Positions 9,971 through 23,663 of a DNA stretch of 64,000 bases are shown here, piece by piece. The stretch's first letter is position 1. The number at the start of each line of letters is the position of its first letter. The position numbers were made by a program, and so were the translations under genes. Source of the DNA: Ampullaceana balthica (Eukaryota > Mollusca > Gastropoda > Lymnaeidae); the NCBI GenBank assembly GCA_944989445.1, contig CALYLW010000428.1:514212-578211 (forward strand), written 5' to 3'. A model generated the notes under the pieces. It made no database searches and was not told where the DNA came from. It saw nothing but the letters and a program-made list of their open reading frames with translations.

Positions 9971-12005
9971 ATTCACCACATACCAACAGTAGTGGGTGGT
10001 GTCAATGATTACATGACCTCATTCACCACATACCATCTGTAGTGGGTGGTGTCAATGATAACATGGACTCATTCACCACATACCATCTGTAGTGGGTGGT
10101 GTGATTGATAACATGGACTCATTCACAACATACCAACAGTAGTGGGTGGTGTCAATGATAACATGGACTCATTCACCACATACCATCTGTAGTGGGTGGT
10201 GTCAATGATAACATGGACTCATTCACCACATACCATCTGTAGTGGGTGGTGTGATTGATAACATGGACTCATTCACAACATACCAACAGTAGTGGGTGGT
10301 GTCAATGATAACATGGACTCATTCACCACATTCCATCTGTAGTGGGTGGTGTCAATGATAACATGGACTCATTCACCACATACCATCTGTAGTGGGTGGT
10401 GTGATTGATAACATGGACTCATTCACCACATACCATCTGTAGTGGGTGGTGTCAATGATAACATGGACTCATTCACCACATACCATCTGTAGTGGGTGGT
10501 GTCAATGATAACATGGACTCATTCACCACATACCATCTGTAGTGGGTGGTGTGATTGATAACATTGACTCATTCACAACATACCAACAGTAGTGGGTGGT
10601 GTCAATGATAACATGGACTCATTCACCACATACCATCTGTAGTGGGTGGTGTCAATGATAACATGGACTCATTCACCACATACCATCTGTAGTGGGTGGT
10701 GTGATTGATAACATGGACTCATTCACAACATACCAACAGTAGTGGGTGGTGTCAATGATAACATGGACTCATTCACCACATACCATCTGTAGTGGGTGGT
10801 GTCAATGATAACATGACCTCATTCACCACATACCATCAGTAGTGGGTGGTGTCAATGATAACATGGACTCATTCACAACATACCATCTGTAGTGGGTGGT
10901 GTCAATGATAACATGACCTCATTCACCACATACCAACAGTAGTGGGTGGTGTCAATGATAACATGGACTCATTCACCACATACCATCTGTAGTGGGTGGT
11001 GTCAATGATAACATGACCTCATTCACCACATATCATCTGTAGTGGGTGGTGTCAATGATAACATGACCTCATTCACCACATACCAACAGTAGTGGGTGGT
11101 GTCAATGATAACATGGACTCATTCACCACATACCATCTGTAGTGGGTGGTGTCAATGATAACATGACCTCATTCACCACATACCATCTGTAGTGGGTGGT
11201 GTCAATGATAACATGGAATCATTCACCACATACCATCTGTAGTGGGTGGTGTCAATGATAACATGACCTCATTCACCACATACCATCTGTAGTGGGTGGT
11301 GTCAATGATAACATGACCTCATTCACCACATACCAACAGTAGTGGGTGGTGTCAATGATAACATGGACTCATTCACCACATACCATCTGTAGTGGGTGGT
11401 GTCAATGATAACATGACCTCATTCACCACATACCATCAGTAGTGGGTGGTGTCAATGATAACATGGACTCATTCACAACATACCATCTGTAGTGGGTGGT
11501 GTCAATGATAACATGGACTCATTCACCACATACCATCTGTAGTGGGTGGTGTCAATGATAACATGACCTCATTCACCACATACCATCAGTAGTGGGTGGT
11601 GTCAATGATAACATGACCTCATTCACCACATACCATCAGTAGTGGGTGGTGTCAATGATAACATGGACTCATTCACCACATACCATCTGTAGTGGGTGGT
11701 GTCAATGATAACATGACCTCATTCACCACATACCATCAGTAGTGGGTGGTGTCAATGATAACATGGAATCATTCACCACATACCATCAGTAGTGGGTGGT
11801 GTCAATGATAACATGACCTCATTCACCACATACCATCAGTAGTGGGTGGTGTCAATGATAACATGGACTCATTCACAACATACCATCTGTAGTGGGTGGT
11901 GTCAATGATAACATGGACTCATTCACAATATACCATCTGTAGTGGGTGGTGTCAGTGATAACTTGGACTCATTCACCACATACAAACAGTAGTGGGTGGT
12001 GTCAG
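9971..12005 (+). repeat. 50-bp minisatellite, about 41 units, no indels
   Basis: The unit starts ATTCACCACATACCATCTGT and continues AGTGGGTGGTGTCAATGATA then ACATGGACTC. Unit starts fall every 50 bp from 9971 to 11971 without a single insertion or deletion. The variant GTGATTGATA appears at 10101, 10251, 10401, 10551 and 10701, i.e. a 150-bp three-unit higher-order period in the first part. Each unit can pair CACCAC with GTGGTG. Confidence 0.97.
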
Positions 12006-15000
12006 GGGAAATAAGTAATGCTTAAGAACTAAACATTGTTTTAATTACAGTGGTAGCAGATGGCGGTTGTATGTGGACGACACTAAACCTGCATGCCTGG
12101 CGTTGTGGACCAAAAGCTTAAATAATTTTGTAAAAACAAAGGCATCAACCTTTACCCACATATTTCATCAATAAGTCATGTTGATGTCTTCATAAACTGG
12201 TGCATTTAATGGACCAGACCACACAGTTAATGAAATTTTTTTTTGAGGATAATATAATGTAAACTGCATTCAAATACTAATAAATCTAGTTTTGTAAAAA
12301 TTTCTTTATTAAGTTGCCTTCTGTTACCCTGATGCATCCTTTGTGATTATGATAAGTATTGTAGAATGTGATCTCTTGGGGTTGGGGGGGGGTGAGGCAT
12401 CTATCTAGTAAGGTTATTGAAAAAGGGGAGGGGGAGGGGGGGACTTTACAGGCTCCTCCAATATGACGTTTACGTTTTATGAAATAATCAATATTTGATC
12501 AGCCGAATTTTATAACAACCTTTTATTTAAACATCATGCCAAAGAATATCACCAGTTTTGAACTGCTTTGTATCTGAAGAAATCATAAATATAGCGGGTC
12601 ATTTGATGATGCAAATGTATAATATATAGTACAGTATGTTGGCTTATATTTTGTTGTTATTATTTTTTTTTACTCACAAGCAGCTCTGTAATCAAATTCA
12701 TTGGTTCATCAATTTTCATGTCCTCAGTTTCTGATGCTCCCTATTATAAATTGCTTAAATGGATCCTAACCAAAATGGTTATTAAACAAAATAAAAATAT
12801 ATATATATCACTTTATCTCAATATTTCCTTTAAAAAAAAATTAAACTAAAGATGTGTATGTTCCTTTACAATTGCAATAGGAAGTATTAAATGTTTTTTG
12901 TTGTTCTTTTTAAAGATGTATGCATTTTGTAATTTTAGCAGATCTACACACTCACTGTAGGTTGAAACCAATTTTTAAAAATTATTTTTGGCATTGTGAG
13001 AGAAGTCACACCTAACTGTTATAGTTCATGTTCTGTAACGTTTATTCTTAGTCAGGTAATTGTTTTATTCTAGATTTTGTGTGTGTACATTTCAGTTTTA
13101 TTTTGGTGTCCTGTTGCCACAGGATCGTTTCATTATTATTTGATGCTATTCTATGTTTGTTTGTTTGTTTTTTACGTGTAGTTTTTTAATTATGTGTAAA
13201 ATTTCAAAGACAACTGATTGCAAATAATTAGGCTTTGTCGATGTGAAGTAATATAAATACCCTTGAGTGTTAATGGTGGCTGTTTCACTTTTTAAAAAAA
13301 AATATTTTTTTACTCCATGCTGTGACATACTAACTAAAGGATTTATAGTATTTGCCTGGCTGTTGGGAATGAGGTTCAATCTTGATGAAAAAGTATTATA
13401 CTTTTTTAAAATTTTTTTCAAGTTTTATGTATTGTAATCTACCATAAATACTTAGGTATTGCAGGCAAATTTGTTTATCGAGTGAATAGTGTCAAGTCTC
13501 AAAATGGAGTCAGAATTTCATTTCATTTTTTTTTACACTTGATCTTTAGTTTAGGATCATGAAAAATAAATAGGGGCTAATTTTGTTCAACTCATCATGC
13601 ATTTAATGGACTCTAATATTTGGGTTTTACCTAATTATTAAAAAAAATATTTATATTTCTTTTGTTACTGTTATGAAATAATGAATTGATGTGAAAGCTG
13701 ATCATAGAACAATGACAAATTGTTTTCTTTAGTTTATAAGCGAATTGCTCTGTTAGCTAATTTTTATTAGATCACATTGTCCAGACCAAAGAGATACATA
13801 GATATTTTTTAATTAATCCTGAACAAAGTTGCAGACATGATGAATGACTGTTTTCTCTTAATACTTACACATTGCCATTCAATTTTGAATAATAAACAAC
13901 TTTTCATTGTTTTTTTTTAAATTACAAAAAAGCATACATGTTACATTAACCTCCCATCTAATACACTTTAAAATAATTGTGTGCTGAACCAATAACCTAA
14001 TCAACGCCCCCCTCCCTCACACACATATATTTTATCTCTGACCAGTTGTTACAGATAAATTTGACATTGACCTCCCTTTTCAAATATTTAAAGCTGCCCT
14101 CCCTTGAAAGATCACTGCCTCTTTGATATGTTTTCGTTTCATAAAAATAAACATGTAAAATATTGCATCCATATTTTTGTATCGGTATGAAAATTTTATT
14201 GAGCTGTAACCATAACTGTACATAAATTTCAAGTACATTAAGTCTCATATAGTGCATGCTACTTGGTATTTATTTGTTCTAGTGCTTCTTGAGAATAGTA
14301 ACTTATCGTTGTTGAGCAATAACTTATTAACTTATACAGCTTGTAACTTGTTTGCATTCTTTTTATAATTAGCAGGTTCTAACTGTTTAACTCACTTGTA
14401 TGTATTTGACCCATGCTATGGTAGCCTATTAACTATGATTTTAACGCCTGGTAACTATTAATATTCAGACTTATGGAATACGGATTCCAGTTCTAGTTAT
14501 TTAAAACCCTCTCTTGGGGTTTAACCCTCTCAAAGGGCTTATGTGTTACAGAATTTTGTTAGAACGTTCTAGAAAATTTTCAACACTTATGGAGGGAGCG
14601 GTGTTGGGTGGAGATTAATGAATGGAAAGACAGGAAAAAGCTCATTGTATTGAGAACAAAGGAGGAATCAGTTATTCAGATCTGTGATTTTTTTCTTTTT
14701 ATGTAGCTTAAGTCATTGCGTAAGGTCCCTTAGTCCTTAAATAACCTGATGTAGAATGAACAAATAGTTTTAAACATTTTATGTAATGTTCTGGAGTATT
14801 TTGCTTTTAAGGCTAAATATTGAGCGATTCTTTGCATCTCAAGATACTACTGTATCCACATGGAAATTTGAGAACTTAGATGTTGTTTTTTGTTGTTTTT
14901 TTAAAATTAACTTTTCCTTTTTTGAGTAAAACAGAGTAAATAGGCAAGCTGTTTTGATTCTACCATAATGTTTTAAGTATGATGTTACGTTTAAACCCAA

Positions 15001-15114
15001 TGAAGCTCATTAAGAAAATTGTGACATGCAATAATAAAATGAATATTTAATACACTTGTATAGACTTTGCTTTTCATGGGAAGTTGTGTATGCATTGAAA
15101 GATTATAATTTTAA
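12006..15114. other. AT-rich intergenic DNA, no gene recognised
   Basis: Simple A/T runs, two short G-rich tracts near 12380-12440 and scattered short open frames only. A splice-acceptor-like TTTAATTACAG at 12040-12050 precedes a 40-codon open stretch, but nothing in it is recognisable. Confidence 0.6.
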
Positions 15115-15132
15115 TCGGGGCCTCCCTATATT

Positions 15133-15161
15133 ATTACTGTCATGGACAGCAGGACAGTAAT
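15133..15161. other. Perfect 9-bp stem-loop
   Basis: ATTACTGTC (15133-15141), an 11-nt loop, then GACAGTAAT (15153-15161). It lies at one edge of a 15115-15375 patch that is richer in GC than its surroundings. Function unknown; it may be a repeat remnant or part of an untranslated region. Confidence 0.4.
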
Positions 15162-15191
15162 CACATTGCAGCTGGGGGCCATCGTCCAATT

Positions 15192-15338
15192 TTATATTTT
15201 TTGGTGATCCAGGTGTTGTGGAGTGATACCGTTCTGTGGAGCAGCGGTGAAGAAACACAGCTCAACCTTAGATGGAACTACTTTTTTGTCATCATCATCA
15301 TGAGACTGCACCAACACTGTCTCTAAAGTTTTGGTGCT
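15192..15338 (-). other. Unrecognised 48-codon open stretch on the minus strand
   Basis: It reads STKTLETVLVQSHDDDDKKV then VPSKVELCFFTAAP and ends at TAA (15194-15192). No family recognised. The DDDDKK run comes from a CAT trinucleotide run and carries little weight. It could be a terminal exon piece or a repeat remnant. Low support. Confidence 0.15.
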
Positions 15339-15375
15339 TTACATTAAGCATTCAGCTAATAAAGTTTGAAGATGC

Positions 15376-18300
15376 TGAAGTTATGAATTAAACAATTTAT
15401 TATGAAATCTTCATCACTTAGGGAAACATTAGAACCATTTGTATGAAGATAAAGAAACAGAAGGGGAACAGAATCAGAAAACAACTTTAAAAAAAACAAT
15501 CTGTAAGACAATAAAATAAATGGGTAATCAAAAAGTATAAAATAAATGGAGAATACAATTCAAATTCCAATCCCTCCCAAACATTACAGTCAAAGCTTTA
15601 GGTAATACAAATTCCTATGGAAATTCTTATATTACACATGCAGGAAGTGCTTATCAAGCTCTTTTCAATTAACGTGAAAGGAACATGGCTCTTGCAAACA
15701 TTTGAAAATTTTTAGAAACTTACAAGTTAATTCAAATCAAAGAGTTTTCTAATCAATGGAAATCTTGGTCCTCAATATTTGTAATACATTTAAAAAAAAT
15801 AGATCTTACACTCCTAAATGTAGTAAAATAATAAACAATAGATGATGCAAATTGGTATAGAATTAAATTCTTGCTTTTTTAAGCTGGAATTCATTTCACT
15901 TTAATTCTGAAAATTTGATTTTCCATAGCACAGATTGGCATACACTAAAGCACATTTGTTCCATGTTCCCAACTGTTTGGGGTAATATTAACTACTGATT
16001 ATGAGATCCTTATTAAAGTTTTGAGGCTATTTTTAGGTATAATTAAACTTTTTATGCAACCTCCTTTCTTTCAGACTTAATTTCTGGAGAGAGAAAAACA
16101 GTCTATAGGACTCAGTTTAATTTTGAACAGAAATCTTGACAAATTTGCTCCCAAATATTAATAAATCTTTATACCCAGAAGCACTCATCCATTACATTAC
16201 ATAAAATGTATCGAGTTATATAAAAATTCATTAACCATCTAACTCTAACAATAAAATGTATTACAAATTATTTAATTTGAAGAAAAAAAAAGTAAAAACC
16301 TCTCCAAAAACTGGATAATTTTTAAAAATAAAAACATGTAAATCAGGTTTGAAAAATAAAGGATCACATAAAATTCTTAATGATATAATCAAATTAATTT
16401 CGGCATGCATGTAATCTCATATTTAATATATATTATATAATAATATTACTATATATATATATATTTAAATATATATAAATATATATTAATCAGAATTCCA
16501 CAGGAAAATACATGAAATGTATCTTTATCAATAGGTTCACTGTTCATAGAATGAGTAAAGTTGAATAATAGTTGGAATCCATTCAATTAAATCTATTGAA
16601 ACTTATATCAAGGCGATGAAGTTTCTTTCTTTTCACACTTTTTATAGACAAATTGCTTTTCAAAATAATGTATACATCAGAAAAAAAATTTATTATTTGT
16701 TGACAATGAGACATAAACATTTTTGGCAAAGAAATGGCTATTAAAATATTATTTACTGGAAAATTTACTGACATATTTGGTAAACCATATTATTAACGTT
16801 ACCAGAGCAAAAAAGTATTGAAAATTTCACCAAAATGCTCCATAAGAAGTGTAGGAAGCTTTTTGCAGGTGAATATTTAAAACTTGAAAAAACGAAATTG
16901 TTTCTGACACATGGACAGAGTATCTAAAAATAACACCCCTTTTCAAACTAATTAAAATATAATATGTGTATCTAAAGTGAAACTGTTAAAGATACATTTG
17001 TAACATCAGTGATTCTAGCTACATCTTTCAGAGTCATTGAACTTTTTAAAGTTGAAAAAATAATAAATGATTAGGCTATCTAAAAAAAAAGGCAATAAAT
17101 TGGAATTTGAGAAAATCAATAATTATTGCTCTCTTTAGTTGTGCTTACTTATTAGCGTCATGTATATGAAGAAAAGGGAAAAAGCATAGAAATTTGGATC
17201 AAGATAATGTAACAAAAATATTTCAAAATGTATATATTTGAAATAAATAAAAATGCAAACCACCACCACCACCTTGAACAGTAAAGCAGTACTAATAATA
17301 ATAGAAACATAACGACATTAACTATTTTAAACGACATTTTCAATATTCAAATAATTATTTATATACACACATATACTGAAAGTTTTTTTACTCAAAATCT
17401 TGGTACTCAAGTCACCCTTCTTTCACTTCAAGTAAAAATCATATCATTAGCACTCCCTGATTGTTCATATTTCACTTGTCAACAATGTCAACATGCATTT
17501 CTCTCTCTCTTACTTATAAAATATTTCATGACCTTTTTTTCCTTCTCATCCATGGATAGGTATAATTTCTCACAAGGTGATGAAAAATTATAATTGAATT
17601 TATTTTTTATGAAATTATAATCTATCTGAGCTCTATTTAGTTCTTTATTAACTCTTAAATATATGCATCATGTTCATTAGAATGTATTCTCCTGTTATAT
17701 TTAAGGGGTAAGTTTATATTATTTAGATCATTATTATTGGTTCCTAGCAACATGCAGATGATAACAAATAATTTTCCATTATACAAATGATCATAAATAA
17801 CCTTTAAATTATATAAATGACATTAGGTGTATTTAAATTAACTGTTAGCGTTTTAATATGCACTAAGTTTCATGCGAATAAATTGAAATATATTTTGATT
17901 TGTCAAAAGTTTTTGTGAATTTAAATTCTATTCCCAAACTAAAATTATAAATACTAAATGATGCCATTATAACGATTGATACAGAACAAGTCTATTAGGA
18001 AATTTAAGTTAGAGTTTAATAATAGTTTATTATAATTAGCTATTTACTACTTATTTTTGAAGTGAAATCATGGAAAGATCTATAAAGATCATAGTTAATG
18101 CTATTTATTGCAGTTTTTTTTTCAAAAGAATGTATTATTTATTCCTAAGAAATTTATTTTGCATTTGTATGTACATTCCATTAACTGGATACTTCCTCAC
18201 CAAATATTAGTATCTAAGTTTTTTTAACCACCATTTGTCAGTTAATTATAAACAAATTTTTTTAAAGAAAAGGAAAAAAAATGGTATGGGGTAAAAAATA

Positions 18301-20045
18301 CCCACAATAGACATTCCAATAATGTCTCTAATATATCATATACATTTTTATTTACTTTTATAAGACTTGGGGTATCTCAATTTTTTGAAATTCTTTGAAA
18401 CATATATGAGTATACAGTATACTTATACATGTACGCTTTATATCACGCTGCACACTATTAATAAGTGAAGTGTGGTATAATTCCAAAATCAATCTTTTGA
18501 AAAGTCTTTAATGATATTATTTCTCATGAAAATAAAGATCCAGTGTAGTTTTAAAAAAAAATATAAAGATATAATCATGAATGATACATTCTGTTTTTGG
18601 ATCAGTAAATTGAGGATGTTATGAATATTGAATAATATTGAACACAGAATTTGGGTGTACAGTGTGCTTACTTATCTTTTAATAGATGCTGGGCACTTAT
18701 GGTGTTACTGATGAAACAGTAGAATCCAGTGTGCAAACACTGATAAATATAGGAATATTCATGCATTTGAAACCAGAGATTTTATAATAAGATTGTGTGT
18801 TATTTTATTTAAAAAGTCCAATATCAGCTAATCGTTTAAATAATCCCCCTAATGTGAGTAAGATATTAAAATTAATATTATTAATCGTAATAAAACAAAA
18901 CATTTCTGAAAAAAAACCTTCAAAATTACTTCTTTTTGCCTCATTTATTTTACTTATTGTTAGATTAATTTATATAATGGAATTCTCAAAAATGGAAACT
19001 TGCTAATTAAGTATATATAAAATGACTCTAAAATGATCTCAATGTGCTTGAAACAACTTATATAGATTATGAGTAGCAACAAGCCTTCTTTAGAGACACA
19101 CAACAATAATAATTTATTATAAAACTAAAAACCAATAATTTTATTTTTTTGCAGTTTAAGTTTACCATTCTGTTTAATTTGTTAGATTTGTCTTATGTCC
19201 ATAAAATGTGAACAGAATGGTTATAAATTTAAAAAATCAATTCTAAACAACATTACATAAGATTTTTAATTATAATGTAATGTCTTCTCTTTCATTTCTT
19301 GCTAAATTTGTATGACTATGTATGATTTTGATAGTTTTATTAAACTAGAAACCACCAAGAGAACAAAAGTTTGCAGAGTATTTTTTTTCTATAAATAACA
19401 AATTAATTTGCTACTGTATAATTTCAAATCAGAGGAATATCAAAAACACCATTTATTGAATAGGGTTATAACTTTTTGACTTGCAATCATATGTGCTGTA
19501 TCAAAGCAGGGGATGTTAATGATTTTTGGAATTAACTAAATATTTAACAAATTTGATATGCCCATTTTCTTGTTGCTATTGATTAATAAAATATCTAAAA
19601 TGAGAGCTTCAGGATTTCAAACTTTCCATTTGAGTTGTTATTAATTATTAATAGTAAAGTGGTAAATCTATAAGTCTTTAAATTTTTTTCAATGAAATTT
19701 GAATAAAAATTAATGCCTTGGAAGAAGTTGTAAAGCATACATAACGGAATAATTTATAGCTATACATTTCTTTGGCTATCTTTCATTCTTTCACTCACTT
19801 TCTCTCTTACTTTATCTATCATTCAATCCAGGCATTTTTATACAAATTGAAAAACTTACACAAAAATATTATTATTATTAGAAGACCTGCATTAAAAATA
19901 TTATTTTCTTTCTTGACTGTACAGCTCCTTGAAATTTATGAAAACGCAGATTTAATGATAAATATAAAAAAATATGTTCAAAATGAGAAACATAAATCAT
20001 TGTAGTTATGTAAACCACAGTTATTTATATAGAAATATATGTGTG
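15376..20045. other. AT-rich gene desert
   Basis: About 4.7 kb of very AT-rich DNA with short A/T microsatellites (e.g. TA-rich palindromic tract at 16425-16490). No splice-supported coding sequence, RNA gene or clear transposon end was found. Confidence 0.6.
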
Positions 20046-20046
20046 T

Positions 20047-20112
<66 letters not shown>
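20046..20112. repeat. (TA)n microsatellite abutting the Helitron 5' end
   Basis: About 65 bp of almost pure TA, ending exactly where the Helitron TC begins. Part of it may have been copied or expanded with the element. Confidence 0.95.
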
Positions 20113-20117
<5 letters not shown>

Positions 20118-20929
20118 ATATATATAAGACGCATTTGTTGTCTGTCCGTCGTCTGTCTGTTCCCTCATAACTCGAGATCCAGACAACCAAATAACGTGAA
20201 ATTTGGTACACGTACACAAAATTATACCGGAAAGGTTATTAAACAGGTTTCGTTCCTTACATATAAGATACTGGGGCCCGGGGGCCCAAAATGTAGTTTT
20301 TCCCTATATGAGCTATATAAAATAAAAAATTATTGAAAATTAAGACGTAAAATATTAAACATTTTGGTGTCGAGATTAACAAGATGGCGTTTATTGCCAT
20401 AAAATAATGTGATGTGACGTCATAGTTTGAGTTCATATTAATTTGTAAATAGGAAACAAAGTGAAAAGAGCAGTTATTATTTTAATTTATATTTTTAATT
20501 GTTAATATACCGCTGTGGGTGTGCGTTTAAGTATTTGTCTGCACATGTGTGAATCAGTGAGTGTGTGTGTTTTTTGTTGTGAACTAAATGTTATGAAATG
20601 GTTTATTTTTATGTCTGTTAATGTTGCGCCTCTAACAAGATTACGTATATATTTTTATAAAATTTGTTTGCAAATTACATATTTTTTTACTTTACACTGT
20701 TTCTTTTTTGTATATTCTATATGTATTTTATCCAGTCGTCCGATCAAGCTTTTTCCTTTCATCGGCGAGGGTAGGAGTCAATAATATCGTCCATCCCTGG
20801 GTGGCATAAACACTGTAGCTAAGCAACTGTGTTTATACTTTTTGCATAACTTAAACGAAACCAGCAGGGCACATTTTAAGCTCAAACATTGCGTTTCGAA
20901 ATGTTTCTTTGAAACAAATAAACCCCATA

Positions 20930-21790
20930 CAACAGAAAAATGAATTATATAAATTATCACTTACTGGGGGCGGGGCCAAAATGTATTTTTTTTTCCTTAT
21001 ATTTAAAACTGACTCAAAACTAATTCTCCAACCTCCCGTGAGGGTAGAAGCATGAAACTTTTGGGAACTTGCCAAATACACTATTATGACGATAATTGGT
21101 GAAAAATAATGTAAACATTTCCACTCATGGGTGGCCGTGTGCCCCAAAACCGGTTTTTCCTTATATGGGCTATATAAAACTGAATCAACACCAATTCCTC
21201 ATATTCCCGAGTAGGTAGAAGCATGAAAATTTGGAAAGTCGTTGAGTACCCTCCCGCAATGGTAACAGTCGAAAAAAGTATAAAGTTATTACTAACTGGG
21301 TAGGGGGGGTGGGCGGGGGCCCAAACGTAGTTTTTTCTTAAATGAGCTATATAAATCAGGCTCATCATTAAATCTCCTATTTCCTGTGTAGGTAGAAGCA
21401 TGAAACTTTGTGAAGTTGTTATATACCCTCCCAAAATGGTAACTGGCGAAACATTAATAAAAATTATCACTCACTGGGTGGTCAGAGGCCTGAATTTAGT
21501 TTTTTTTTCATATATCAAACTGACTCATCAATAATTCTCCAAATTACCATGTAAGTAGAAGAATGAAACTTTTGGAAGATTTTGAGTACCCTCGCGCGAT
21601 GGTAACATGCGAAAAAAATATATAAAATTATTACTCACTAGGGGGCCTTGGGCCAAAATGTAGGTATTTTCCTAATATGAGCTATATAAAACAGACTAAT
21701 CATTAAATATCCAACTTCCCGTGTAAATAGGAGCATGAAACTTTGGGAAGTTGTTGAGTACTCTCCCGCAATGATAACATACGAAAAAAC
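20930..21790 (+). repeat. Degenerate ~170-bp tandem array inside the Helitron, five copies
   Basis: Each copy has CTCACTGGG.., a CCAAAATGTAG-like stretch, TTTTTCCTTATATGAGC, TATATAAAACTGACTCA and GTAGAAGCATGAAAC. The last motif starts near 21044, 21215, 21392, 21555 and 21725. A related single copy is at 20283-20335 in the 5' end, which suggests that the 5' terminal module was amplified. Confidence 0.85.
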
Positions 21791-21799
21791 AATATATAA

Positions 21800-23530
21800 A
21801 ATCCAGGCAGATCAGGTCCGCCACAGAGTTCCCAGAGCAGCTGAAACAGCTGAGCAAAGAAACTCCAGGCATGTGCTGTTCCAGTGGTAAAGTCAAACTG
21901 CCCCCAATTCTAAAGCCACCAGAACCATTGTGCATTCTGTTGAATGGTGAAACTGCACAATCAAAGGACTTTGTGAAACTTATTAGACTATTCAATAATA
22001 TGTTTGCCGTGACTTCCTTCAAGTCTAATGTTGTCGTGAATAACGGGTGGACACCAACATTCAAGGTCCAAGGCCAAGTGTACCACCATGCTGGACCTCT
22101 TCATCCAGTCAATGCTGTAGACAGCAAATATCTCCAGATTTACTTCTTGGGAGAAGATGAGCAAGTGCAAAGACGACTGGATTTGCTTGACAGTCCTGTT
22201 GACAGAAACATTGTCCTCAAACTGCAAAGAATGCTGCATCAGCATAACAGCTATGTGAGGTCATTTAAAATGGCTGCTGAGATTATGGATAACACTCAAG
22301 TGGACTACAAAATCAAAATTTCCGGCAAAGCACCATTAAAGGAACACAAAGGCAGATTCAATGCACCATCTGTTAGTGAAGTGGCATCATGATTGCTGGA
22401 GAGCTAGGTGATCGTAGAGACATTGTGCTGCATTCAAGAAGTTGCTCACAAATGCCACTTCAAAGGGTTCAAGACACTCACAGGTCATATGATCCACTTC
22501 AGTATCCTCTGCTATTTGTTAGAGGAGAAGATGGCTATGATTTGAACATAAAAGATGTAAACAAGGCCACAAGCAATGACTACTATGCATATCGCATGAT
22601 GCAAAGAGTCAACGAATTTAATACACTCCTCAGATGCCCCGCGCCTTTTCCAGCAATACATAGTGGATATGTATGCTAAGGTTGAGAATGAGAGATTGCG
22701 TTTCATCAGACTCAACCAAACAAAACTTAGAGCTGAGGACTATGGTGTACTATTAGAGGCAGTAAGGAATGACAACAATGTGACTTCTGAAAATATTGGC
22801 AAATTAGTGGTGCTGCCTTCATCCTTCAGTGGAGGGCCCCCGTTACATGCATGAATATGCACAGGATGGAATGACCTATGTACGTCATAGAAACACAAGC
22901 ATCAAGTAGATTTGCAATTATGTTACCAAGGGAAGTGATGCAGCCATGTTTACTGTTGCAAATGAAATGCCGAACAGGCTTGATGGGGTTACCAATTAAT
23001 TATCAACAAGGACGATACATTAGTAGCAGTGAGGCAGTGTGGCGCCTGCTTAACTTTCCCATCCATCAAAGGTATCCAACAGTTGTTCACTTGGCAGTAC
23101 ATCTTGAAGGAGGCCAAGGAGTATACTATAAACCAGGACAGCCAACAGCACATTTGACAGACACTCCAACAAAGACTACATTAACAGCGTTTTTTGATCT
23201 CTGCAAAACAGATCCTCTTGCAAAAACATTGCTGTATTCTGAAGTGCCTAGACATTTTCGCTGGGATGCCAGTCAAAAGGTCTGGCAAATCCGAAAAAAG
23301 GTATACCTCTTGCAGACTTCCCGGGATATGTGACAGACAATGCCTTGGGAAGAGTGTACACTGTGCATCCTCACAACAGAGAAGCATTTCACATGCGCCT
23401 CCTGCTGCACCATATTCGGGGACCTATTTCATTTGAAGATCTCAAAACTGTTATTGTGAAAGATGAGGATGGTGACATCCTTGAAATTAAGCCATGCAGC
23501 ACATACACTGTTAAATGTACCATTTTATAG
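21800..23530 (+). pseudogene. Broken Helitron replication-initiator (Helitron-like N-terminal) gene
   Basis: Helitron proteins combine an HUH-type Rep nuclease with a PIF1-like helicase for rolling-circle transposition. The first part (to 22391) has GMCCSSGKVKLPP, PEPLCILLNGE and MFAVTSFKSN, then VQGQVYHHAGPL and YFLGEDEQVQRR. A one-base loss near 22387-22390 shifts to MIAGELGDRRDIVLHSR and YDPLQYPLLFVRGEDGY. A shift near 22640 leads to QYIVDMYAKVENERLRFIR and a further one near 22840 to YMHEYAQDGMTYVRH. After an apparent internal deletion (about 22890) it continues with YVTKGSDAAMFTVANEMP, RYISSSEAVWRLLNFPIHQR and RVYTVHPHNREAFHMRLLLH, ending at 23530. The HUH segment and the whole helicase are missing. 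Clearly inactive. Confidence 0.9.
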
Positions 23531-23582
23531 CATGCAAGTAAACAGTTAGTTGTGTACGCTTCTACAGAAAACCTTATTTTAA

Positions 23583-23612
23583 ACCCGGGCGAAGCCGGGT
23601 ACTTGCCCCTAG
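23583..23612 (+). other. Helitron 3' terminal hairpin and CTAG end
   Basis: Stem ACCCGG/CCGGGT (23583-23588 and 23595-23600), loop GCGAAG, then ACTTGCCCCTAG. This is the rolling-circle termination signal typical of Helitrons. Confidence 0.93.
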
Positions 23613-23629
23613 TATATATATAAAACTAT

Positions 23630-23662
<33 letters not shown>

Positions 23663-23663
<1 letters not shown>

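Larger units (their letters stand above)
20113..23612 (+). mobile_element. Complete-ended 3.5-kb Helitron
   Basis: The 5' end TCTCTATATATATAAGACGC follows an A, and the 3' end CCCCTAG precedes a T, the A^T insertion and 5'-TC/CTAG-3' ends expected for Helitrons. A hairpin ACCCGG(GCGAAG)CCGGGT lies 12 bp before the end. The 5' sequence (AACTCGAGATCCAGACAACC, GTGAAATTTGGTACACG) is repeated in a second copy at 23663. Inside are a degenerate roughly 170-bp tandem array and a broken Rep-region gene; no helicase region remains, so it cannot move on its own. Confidence 0.93.

Noticed and set aside
5503..12005. Direct-repeat arrays as CRISPR
   Set aside because: No unique spacers, animal context and units of 41 and 50 bp in continuous tandem: these are minisatellites.
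12051..12172. Terminal exon after TTTAATTACAG
   Set aside because: About 40 open codons in one phase with no recognisable motif; two phases are open, as expected by chance.
22389..23530. Separate small host genes in the Helitron
   Set aside because: These are frame-shifted consecutive pieces of one Helitron Rep-region protein.
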